From NCBI GenBank assembly GCA_041846495.1, contig JBGZEX010000016.1, forward strand, positions 1 through 14,435: DNA of 14,435 nt. The letters are read 5' to 3'. A program made the translations under genes and the position numbers. The notes below the pieces were generated by a model. It saw only the letters and a list, made by a program, of their open reading frames with translations. It had not been told where the DNA came from and ran no database searches. Position 1 is the first letter of the stretch. Each line of letters starts with the position of its first letter. Positions 7,978 to 14,435 of the stretch are shown here, piece by piece. Source of the DNA: JBGZEX01 sp041846495 (GTDB lineage Bacteria; Bacteroidota; Bacteroidia; Bacteroidales; Marinifilaceae).

Positions 7978-8065
7978 TCGGAAGAAAAACTTGAAAATAA
8001 AAAAACGACTCAACCGGAATATAAATCGATTTAAATCATCGAATCCGAAACATTTAATATTAAAA

Positions 8066-9376
8066 ATGAATAAGTTACTCCGATTTCTTTACCTCTCTCT
8101 CGCATTTTTTTTATATTACGGATGCGAAAACGAGGAAAATATAGATTTCAAGGTATATCCCCTTGAAATAAATATCGAAGGCAAGGGAGGAATTGCAAAA
8201 ATGCATATAGCCGCCGAAGGTAAATGGGCGACGGACTCCACGCCGAATTGGTTTGGAATATTCCCCGTATCGGGCTATGGAAGCACGGAAGCGGAAATCG
8301 TCATATATCCCAATCAAAATACGACATCCCGTTCATACAAATTAAGAATTTACAATACGACGGACACGGCGACCCTTATCGTCAATCAAAAGGCGAGCAG
8401 GAGTTATGCCGATGGAGAAGTTCTCATATATGAAAAAAATACGCCGACGACGAAGGCTTCCAATCTCGTCTTTTTAGGGGACGGATTCGTCGTCGAGGAA
8501 CTATGGCCGCGAGGAGCCTACTATCAAGCGATGCAAGAAGGTATCGAAGCTTTTTTCAACGTAGAACCCTATAAATCCTATAGAGAATATTTTAATATCT
8601 ACATTGTCGTCGCCGAATCGCAGGAAGAGGGTGCCGGTTCTCAATCGGAGACTAAAAATACGGCATTCGGTGCCAAATATACGGAAGGAAGCGGCATGGA
8701 AGTAAATTCTGAAAAAGTCTTCAATTATGCCTTGAAAATTCCGGATATAACGGATGAAATCCTGCCTAAAACCACAGTTGTCGTTATCGTAAATGCGACC
8801 AAATACGGGGGTACTACAATAATGTACGACGACGGCAAGGCCATTGCCATCGTACCTATGAACAGAGCAAAACGACTTCCCGGAGGATTTGCGAATATCC
8901 TTGTCCATGAAGCCGGAGGACACGGATTCGGAGGATTAGCCGACGAATACACAAGCGGTGCGGCTGAAAAATACCCTCTTAAAGATTTGGAAGGATGGTT
9001 TGAAAAAGGATTTTATTCCAATATATCCACCATTCCGGATACGGCTTTTATCAAATGGAAAGAGTTTTTTAAACTAAGCGGATACGAAGCCGTAGGGGTT
9101 TTTGAAGGCGGTTATTATCGGCCGAAAGGCGTATGGCGCCCCGAAAAAAACTCCTGCATGAACGACAACAGCCAATATTTCAATGCTCCGAGCCGAATGG
9201 CTATCGTTAAAAGAATTATGAAAAATGCCGGGGAAAACTTTATTTTGGAAAAATTCATAAATAAAGATATCATCAAAAATCCGCCGACGGGCAGAAGTCC
9301 CCTACACCCCATACCTTATAAATCCGTCGAAGATTTCACTCCTTTGGGACCGCCCATACTTATTAAAACAAAATAA
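8066..9376 (+). CDS. M64-family (IgA-peptidase-like) metalloprotease lipoprotein with BACON-like domain
   Basis: With the ATG at 8066 the product has 436 residues and begins with a clean lipoprotein signal (hydrophobic 4-18, cysteine 20 after YYG), so it should be anchored in the envelope, probably at the surface. A TTG 75 bases upstream is in frame but would bury the signal peptide. Residues about 30-110 look like a BACON-type beta domain (GKGGIAKMHI near its start, TATLIVNQKA at its end), often found at the N-terminus of Bacteroidetes surface enzymes. The peptidase domain (about 112-395) has LVFLGDGF (134-141) and the zinc region HEAGGHGFGGLADEY (281-295) with H281, E282, H286 and D293, plus the downstream EGG...RPEKNSCMND block (347-367) characteristic of M64. 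The spacing is HExxxH, one residue longer than the HExxH quoted for the family. It is followed after one base by the NfeD gene. Substrate is unknown; IgA cleavage is only a family label. Confidence 0.88.
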   Translation: MNKLLRFLYLSLAFFLYYGCENEENIDFKVYPLEINIEGKGGIAKMHIAAEGKWATDSTPNWFGIFPVSGYGSTEAEIVIYPNQNTTSRSYKLRIYNTTDTATLIVNQKASRSYADGEVLIYEKNTPTTKASNLVFLGDGFVVEELWPRGAYYQAMQEGIEAFFNVEPYKSYREYFNIYIVVAESQEEGAGSQSETKNTAFGAKYTEGSGMEVNSEKVFNYALKIPDITDEILPKTTVVVIVNATKYGGTTIMYDDGKAIAIVPMNRAKRLPGGFANILVHEAGGHGFGGLADEYTSGAAEKYPLKDLEGWFEKGFYSNISTIPDTAFIKWKEFFKLSGYEAVGVFEGGYYRPKGVWRPEKNSCMNDNSQYFNAPSRMAIVKRIMKNAGENFILEKFINKDIIKNPPTGRSPLHPIPYKSVEDFTPLGPPILIKTK

Positions 9377-9377
9377 A

Positions 9378-10772
9378 ATGCGCCGTATTATTAGCATCTT
9401 ATTATTAATAATCTCCGGATACGGTTCCGGATATACGCAAACGATAAAAAACACAAAAGTATTCGTCGTCGACATAAAAGATGAAATCAATCCGAAGACA
9501 TGGCGTATTGTCGAAAAATCGCTGAAAAAAGCGGATAAAGACAGTGCCGACTATATTATCATCGACATGAACACCTATGGCGGTATGGTTATTTATGCCG
9601 ACTCATTACGTACAATGCTATTGAATTATCCCAAACCCGTATGGGCATTTGTAAATAATAATGCGGCTTCGGCCGGAGCACTTATCGCCATTGCCTGCGA
9701 TAAAATTTTTATGCGGGAAGGTGCGAATATCGGAGCCGCCACCGTCGTAAATCAAACCGGAGAAGCCATGCCCGACAAATACCAGTCTTATATGCGTTCG
9801 ATGATGCGCTCTACGGCCGAAGCCAAAGGAAAGAAGAGAACGACGACCCCTGAAGAAGATACGATAACCACATGGGTCCGGGATCCGAAAATCGCCGAAG
9901 CTATGGTAGACGAATCTCTACATGTAGAAGGAATTATAGATAGCGGACAGGTCATCACTTTTACACCGGGAGAAGCTATGAAATACGGATTTTGCGACGG
10001 GATTGCATCTTCCGTTCCCGATATATTGAAAAAAGAAGGAATCGATAATTACAGTATTTCCGTATACGAACCCACTTATACGGATTATATAATCGGCTTT
10101 TTTATGAATCCGATCGTCCGGGGATTGCTTATCATGATCATAGTGGGAGGCATATATTTCGAACTTCAAACTCCGGGTATAGGATTTCCGCTATTGGCGG
10201 CAATAACGGCTTGTTTATTGTATTTTGTACCTTCTTATATCGAAGGACTTGCTTCCAATTGGGAAATCATCCTCCTCTTTACGGGTATTTTTCTTTTACT
10301 TATAGAAATATTTGCCATACCGGGATTCGGAATAACGGGAAGCGTAGGCATCGTCTGTATTATCATCTCGCTCGCATGTTCGACCGTAGTTTTTTTCAGC
10401 CTCCGTTTTATCGAACAAACCCTTTCGGCCATCATAAATTCATTGTTATTGGTCGTCTCGACGGCATTAGTCGCCCTCATCGGGAGCATGTGGTTGGGAA
10501 AACGTCTTATCTCCTCTCCGGCACGTCCTTTTGCACTTCATGCATCCCAACTTCCGGAAGAAGGCTATGTCGGAGTGGATCTCAGTCTCAAACAACAAAT
10601 CGGTAAAACGGGATTTGCATTTTCCGACCTGAGACCTTCGGGGAAAGTCATCATCGAAGATGAAATATACGATGCCGTATCCGCCTTAAACGATTACATA
10701 CCTGCAGGGACCCCGATTATCGTCTTAAAATATCAAACCGGGCAACTATATGTCACCGTCAAAGTTCATTAA
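9378..10772 (+). CDS. Long-form NfeD membrane serine protease (ClpP-class)
   Basis: A 464-residue membrane protein. A signal or first membrane segment (4-19) leads into a ClpP/SppA-like protease domain (about 24-230) with the nucleophile S98 in NNAASAGAL and a likely catalytic lysine K134 in the MPDKYQSYM segment, matching the Ser-Lys dyad known from the archaeal relative PH1510. GANIGAA (115-121) is the usual conserved strand. Five hydrophobic segments follow (about 237-262, 269-288, 294-315, 318-341, 350-373), then a C-terminal OB-fold NfeD domain (about 395-464). The family is linked to membrane quality control and often pairs with stomatin/flotillin-like proteins, but none is seen here. 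Its ATG is one base after the stop of the M64 protease gene. Its TAA shares bases with the pyk stop on the other strand. Confidence 0.92.
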   Translation: MRRIISILLLIISGYGSGYTQTIKNTKVFVVDIKDEINPKTWRIVEKSLKKADKDSADYIIIDMNTYGGMVIYADSLRTMLLNYPKPVWAFVNNNAASAGALIAIACDKIFMREGANIGAATVVNQTGEAMPDKYQSYMRSMMRSTAEAKGKKRTTTPEEDTITTWVRDPKIAEAMVDESLHVEGIIDSGQVITFTPGEAMKYGFCDGIASSVPDILKKEGIDNYSISVYEPTYTDYIIGFFMNPIVRGLLIMIIVGGIYFELQTPGIGFPLLAAITACLLYFVPSYIEGLASNWEIILLFTGIFLLLIEIFAIPGFGITGSVGIVCIIISLACSTVVFFSLRFIEQTLSAIINSLLLVVSTALVALIGSMWLGKRLISSPARPFALHASQLPEEGYVGVDLSLKQQIGKTGFAFSDLRPSGKVIIEDEIYDAVSALNDYIPAGTPIIVLKYQTGQLYVTVKVH

Positions 10773-12199
10773 TTCGATTTTCCTCTATACTTGATTTCTT
10801 CGATACTGCATATTTCCATAAAAGAGGCACCTCTTATATAACCGAAACTTCCTCCGATGACTAAAACGAGGTCGTCCTTATTAAAACCGTCGCTCTCCAA
10901 TATCTTGGGAATATCCATAATAAACTCGTCGTGATTTTTAGGTATGCCCATATAAAACGGAATAATTCCGTAAGAAAGGGCAAGTTCACGCATTACTTTT
11001 TTACTGTAGCATCTCGTATAAACAGGTAAAATACCTCTGTAGGCCGACAGATATCGGGCCGTCCTCCCCGAATAGGTATCGATAACGATTGCTTTTATCG
11101 GCAATATGCGAGTCGTATTCAATGCAGCCCTCGCCAGAGCCGCCGTAATTTCGTTATTGATATAATCCGCTATTTCCCCCGTCTCCGGCGGGAAATACCC
11201 TTCGTTGGTCTCCACCACCTTGGTCATTATTTGTACGGCTTCTACCGGATATTTACCGAATGCCGTCTCGCCGGTCAACAACAATGCATCCGAACCTATG
11301 TAAACGGCATTGGCTATATCACTCACCTCCGCCCGGGTAGGATGGAGATTCTCAATCATACTGTGCAACATATGAGTGGCTATGATCACCGGCTTCTTGG
11401 ATTCGCGACACCGTTTCACGATATGTCTCTGTATACGGGGAATCTTTTCGGCATCCACTTCTATACCCAAATCCCCTCTTGCAATCAATATCCCGTATAC
11501 GTTATCCAATATCTCATCCAGATTATCGATTCCCGCCTGATTTTCTATTTTTGCAATGATTTTTATATCGCTATTGCTTTCGTCCAGTATTTGTTGTATA
11601 GCGTATACGTCTTCCTTATTCCGCACAAAGGAATGCGCAATAAAATCCAATTCGTGCTCGACGGCAAAACGAATGAATTCCCGATCGTTATCGGTAATCG
11701 CCTTCAAATCGATTTCCACACCCGGAACATTTATACTCTTTTTATCCCTTATCAACCCGGCGGTCAAGGCAATCATTTCAATATAATCTACGGATTTGTT
11801 CTTGACGAGGAATTCGACCTCTCCGTCGTCTATCAATACCCTGTCGCCGATATTTACATCGCGAACAAAATGAGGATAAGATACGTATATGATTTTCTTG
11901 TCCGAAACGACCTCCTTATCTCCCGTCATCAATACGGTTTCTTCCTCCTCTACGGGGATAGGAGTTCCGGATGTCAGGCGAGTTCTGATATCCGGTCCCT
12001 TGGTATCGATAAGAATGGCTATTTTATCGGATACCGCCCTTACATTCTCCACAACTTTCAAAGTTTCTTCGGGCTTTTGATGAGCCGTATTTATCCTCAC
12101 CATATCCATTCCGGCCATATACAACTTCCGGATAAATTCCACATCACAACGAGTATTCGATATGGTCGCTATGATTTTCGTCTTTTTCGTCTTAAGCAT
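10769..12199 (-). CDS. pyk: Pyruvate kinase
   Basis: A 476-residue cytoplasmic glycolytic enzyme converting phosphoenolpyruvate and ADP to pyruvate and ATP; length is normal. Seen: KIIATISN near the start (8-15), MVRINTAH (33-40), LIDTKGPDIRT (63-73), then the B domain (about 72-165), the signature IIAKIENQAG (214-223) with K217 and E219, ARGDLGIE (240-247) with D243, the PTRAEVSD and GSDALLLTGETA segments, and a C-terminal allosteric-type domain (about 350-476). Compared with the muscle enzyme, the K+-site serine of the NFSH segment is alanine here (A39) and the glutamate of GPEIR is aspartate (D70); NTAH is, as I recall, common in Bacteroidales. The ATG lies four bases after the aroQ stop, so the two are one operon. 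The stop overlaps that of the convergent NfeD gene. Confidence 0.97.
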   Translation of the reverse strand: MLKTKKTKIIATISNTRCDVEFIRKLYMAGMDMVRINTAHQKPEETLKVVENVRAVSDKIAILIDTKGPDIRTRLTSGTPIPVEEEETVLMTGDKEVVSDKKIIYVSYPHFVRDVNIGDRVLIDDGEVEFLVKNKSVDYIEMIALTAGLIRDKKSINVPGVEIDLKAITDNDREFIRFAVEHELDFIAHSFVRNKEDVYAIQQILDESNSDIKIIAKIENQAGIDNLDEILDNVYGILIARGDLGIEVDAEKIPRIQRHIVKRCRESKKPVIIATHMLHSMIENLHPTRAEVSDIANAVYIGSDALLLTGETAFGKYPVEAVQIMTKVVETNEGYFPPETGEIADYINNEITAALARAALNTTRILPIKAIVIDTYSGRTARYLSAYRGILPVYTRCYSKKVMRELALSYGIIPFYMGIPKNHDEFIMDIPKILESDGFNKDDLVLVIGGSFGYIRGASFMEICSIEEIKYRGKSN

Positions 12200-12203
12200 A
12201 CAT

Positions 12204-12632
12204 TTAATTTTTTCTTTTCAATAAAGCGATAAGTCCCAATTCATAGGACATCAGGCCGAAACCCGATACGATACCGCAACAAAAAGGCGCCATATGAGAT
12301 TTCCGGCGGATTTCCTCTCTTCTATCCACATTCGAAATATGCACCTCCACGACGGGAATATCGAGAGCTGCAATACAATCCGCAATAGCAAGGGAGGTGT
12401 GCGTATAAGCTCCCGCATTCAACACCACCCCCTCTTCTCCCCTTTCGAAGGTTTCCTGAAGTCGATCTATGATTTCTCCTTCATGATTGGACTGGAAATA
12501 TTCGATATCCGCCTCCGGGTATCGAGCCGTCAGGGATGCTAAAAAAACTTCGAACCTTTGTTTTCCGTAAATTTCCGGTTCTCTTTTTCCCAAAAGATTG
12601 AGATTGGGACCGTTTAAAATCAATATTTTCAT
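12204..12632 (-). CDS. aroQ: Type II 3-dehydroquinate dehydratase
   Basis: A 142-residue cytoplasmic enzyme of the shikimate pathway, removing water from 3-dehydroquinate. The ATG at 12632 gives the standard N-terminus (MKILILNGPNLNLLG); a GTG 18 bases upstream is in frame but only adds an unneeded MKIRVS. Catalytic and binding residues are present: R17 and Y22 in GKREPEIYG, N72 in NAGAYTHTS (72-80), E96 and H98 in EVHISN (96-101), and R109 in the EEIRRKSHMA segment. Type II enzymes form dodecamers of subunits about 140-150 residues long, matching this length. The gene is followed by pyk after four bases, an arrangement I recall from other Bacteroidales, and is preceded by the M3 peptidase gene on the same strand with a 68-base gap (measured to a GTG start, 86 to the ATG) that holds no clear promoter. 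Confidence 0.96.
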   Translation of the reverse strand: MKILILNGPNLNLLGKREPEIYGKQRFEVFLASLTARYPEADIEYFQSNHEGEIIDRLQETFERGEEGVVLNAGAYTHTSLAIADCIAALDIPVVEVHISNVDRREEIRRKSHMAPFCCGIVSGFGLMSYELGLIALLKRKN

Positions 12633-12718
12633 CGATACGCGAATTTTCACTCTCCCGACGAAACCGATAAGGCCGTCCGGGATATTCCTATCCGAAAAGT
12701 TTCCGAATCCATCCTCCG

Positions 12719-14435
12719 CTAAAAAACCAGTCCCCTATTTCTCAATAAAGGTTTCACATCCGGCATTCGTCCCCGGAACGCTTTATAAAGAGTTTCGAAA
12801 TCTTCCGTATTCCCTTTGGATAAAATCATTCTTCGAAATCTTTCTCCGTTTTCCCTATTGAGTCCGCCGTGCTCCACAAACCATTCGTAACTGTCGGCAT
12901 CGAGCATTTCCGACCACACGTAAGCATAGTATCCGGCTGCATATCCGTTGCTCCATATATGTCGAAAATAGGGAGTACGATAACGAGGAGGAACCGTAGA
13001 AAGGTTTATTCCGGCCTCTTTTAAGGCCGTATTTTCAAATTCATCCACATCTTCCGGAAGTTCTTCGACCGAAAGCATATGCCAAGCCATATCCAAACTC
13101 ACGGCAGCCAAATTTTCCGCCAAAGCATATCCCTGATTGAATCCCGCCGCTTTTTTCAATTTCTCAATCAAAGCATCCGGCATAGGTGCTCCCGTCTCAC
13201 AATGCCGGGCATAATTTTTAATCACTTTCGGATACAATGCCCAATGTTCGTTTATTTGTGACGGGAATTCCACGAAATCCCGGGCTACGGAAGTTCCGGA
13301 CAACGACACATACTGCTGGTCTGCAAAAAATCCGTGAAGCGCATGTCCGAATTCATGGAACATCGTTTGCACTTCATCGAAACTCATCAGAGCGGGTTTT
13401 CCTTCCGCAGGTTTGGTAAAATTACATACATTGTAAATTACGGGTTTCGTGCCCAATAATTTAGACTGCTCCACCATATTGGACATCCATGCGCCTCCGC
13501 TTTTGGAATCTCTTTTGAAAAAATCGCAATAAAATAATCCGAAAGGAGTTCCATCCTCTTCGAACAATTCGAAAACTCTTACATCGGGATGATAAACGGG
13601 AATATCGAATCGCTCCTTAAAAGTTATCCCGTAAAGTTCGGTCGCCGTAAAAAATACCCCGTTTTTCAATACGGAATCCAATACGAAATAAGGTCGGATT
13701 TCATCTTCATTCAAATCGTATTTTGCCTTTCTCAATTTCTCGGCGAAAAAACTCCAATCATGAGCGGCAAGCCGATAACCCACTTTATTTTTATCCATAT
13801 AAGCCTGAATTTCTCCGGCTTCTTTCAAAACAGCCTTTACGGACAAAGGGAGCAAATGTCCGAGCAAATCCCGTACATTTTCCGGTTTTTTAGCCATCTG
13901 ATCCGTCAATTTCCACGAAGCATAATTCGGAAATCCCATCAAAGCAGCCTTTTCAGCCCTTATCTTCGCCAACTCCAAAATCAATCGACGGGTATCGTTC
14001 GTATCTCCCTTAGAACAACGCGATACGGAATTTTCGAACAATTCGGCCCGAGTATTTCTGTTTTCAAGAGAGGCGGATACGGCCTGCTGCGTGGTATTCG
14101 AAAGAGAGAGCATCCACTTGCCGTCCGCCCCGGCCTCGGCAGCCTTCCCCGCAGCTACCGACATCTCCTCGGCAGAAAGTCCTTTCAATTCCGCTTCCGA
14201 ATCCAATATCAATGCTCCGGCTTTGGTAGCATTCAAAAGTTTATTTCCGAATTGAGCAGTCAATACGGCTTCTCTCTTATTCAAACCTTTTAAAACCTCT
14301 TTAGCCGCTTCATCCAAATTCGCTCCCGCTCTTACAAAACGATCGTAATAATACTCTATCAAACGCCGGGACTCCGCATCCAAACCCAAGTCCGAACGTT
14401 TATCATACAAAAACCTGACTCTTTGAAACAATTTA
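12719..14435 (-). CDS. dcp: M3-family zinc oligopeptidase (peptidyl-dipeptidase Dcp-like), 5' end outside the window
   Basis: About 571 C-terminal residues of a thimet-oligopeptidase/Dcp-type enzyme; full-length members have about 680-700, so roughly 110-130 N-terminal residues lie beyond the right edge. The frame is open to the last base; a TTG at 14431-14429 is an internal codon, not a likely start. The zinc motif HEFGHALHG is encoded at 13357-13331, the third ligand is expected in the VEFPSQ segment about 25 residues later, and the substrate-binding HIWSNGYAAGYYAY segment is intact. The mostly helical N-terminal half is present. The enzyme trims dipeptides or cuts short peptides, in the cytoplasm or periplasm; the localisation signal cannot be seen because the start is missing. 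It is upstream of aroQ-pyk on the same strand and may be co-transcribed. Confidence 0.93.
   Translation of the reverse strand, partial: KLFQRVRFLYDKRSDLGLDAESRRLIEYYYDRFVRAGANLDEAAKEVLKGLNKREAVLTAQFGNKLLNATKAGALILDSEAELKGLSAEEMSVAAGKAAEAGADGKWMLSLSNTTQQAVSASLENRNTRAELFENSVSRCSKGDTNDTRRLILELAKIRAEKAALMGFPNYASWKLTDQMAKKPENVRDLLGHLLPLSVKAVLKEAGEIQAYMDKNKVGYRLAAHDWSFFAEKLRKAKYDLNEDEIRPYFVLDSVLKNGVFFTATELYGITFKERFDIPVYHPDVRVFELFEEDGTPFGLFYCDFFKRDSKSGGAWMSNMVEQSKLLGTKPVIYNVCNFTKPAEGKPALMSFDEVQTMFHEFGHALHGFFADQQYVSLSGTSVARDFVEFPSQINEHWALYPKVIKNYARHCETGAPMPDALIEKLKKAAGFNQGYALAENLAAVSLDMAWHMLSVEELPEDVDEFENTALKEAGINLSTVPPRYRTPYFRHIWSNGYAAGYYAYVWSEMLDADSYEWFVEHGGLNRENGERFRRMILSKGNTEDFETLYKAFRGRMPDVKPLLRNRGLVF

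Noticed and set aside
7991..8065. TTG start extending the M64 lipoprotein by 25 residues
   Set aside because: The extension is very basic and would place the lipoprotein signal peptide internally; the ATG at 8066 gives a proper signal and lipobox cysteine.
11231..12232. 333-codon open frame on the plus strand opposite pyk
   Set aside because: The pyruvate kinase on the other strand is unmistakable; the antisense product resembles no family and reflects codon bias.
12633..12650. GTG start six codons upstream of the aroQ ATG
   Set aside because: The family N-terminus begins at the ATG; the added residues match nothing known for type II dehydroquinases.
12680..12693. Hairpin GGATA-ttcc-TATCC between the M3 peptidase and aroQ genes
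   Set aside because: A five-pair AT-containing stem with no following T-run; too weak to call a terminator or regulatory site.

Overview
The window looks like chromosomal DNA of an anaerobic Bacteroidota bacterium, most likely order Bacteroidales. The signs are TAnnTTTG-type -7 promoter boxes in the intergenic gaps, few Shine-Dalgarno sequences, a BACON-like lipoprotein domain, a Bacteroidales-style pyruvate kinase and AT-rich DNA. HydF points to [FeFe]-hydrogenase metabolism. No mobile element, CRISPR array, tRNA or rRNA was recognised. Genus is not determined.

Layout. (1) 1-318 has no recognisable gene. It holds an unusual patch of about 80% GC (37-86) and a weak hairpin. (2) 319-5446, minus strand: a tight three-gene envelope operon read from right to left. 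It encodes a patatin-like phospholipase with its own POTRA and outer-membrane barrel (type Vd-like), an ApbE-family flavin transferase lipoprotein and a second Omp85-like barrel protein. (3) 5447-5578 is a 132-nt divergent promoter region with a Bacteroidetes -7 box on each strand. (4) 5579-7908, plus strand: a sigma-54-type response regulator with no DNA-binding domain, fused by a TAATG stop/start overlap to hydF. (5) 7970-10772, plus strand: a promoter, then an M64-family surface lipoprotein protease and, one base later, a long-form NfeD membrane serine protease. (6) 10769-14435, minus strand: an M3 oligopeptidase (5' part lost at the window edge), then aroQ and pyk four bases apart. The nfeD and pyk genes converge and share one TTAA as both stop codons.

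How the parts fit: most products act at or across the cell envelope (two Omp85-like proteins, two lipoproteins, NfeD). The rest are central metabolism (pyruvate kinase, dehydroquinate dehydratase, peptide degradation) and hydrogenase maturation. The strongest unusual points are the HTH-less enhancer-binding protein with an altered GAFTGA loop translationally coupled to hydF, the QCGGC variant of the HydF cluster motif, the HExxxH spacing of the M64 active site, and the GC-rich patch at the left edge. I do not see a clearly new multi-gene system. The regulator/hydF pair is the best candidate for something functionally new.
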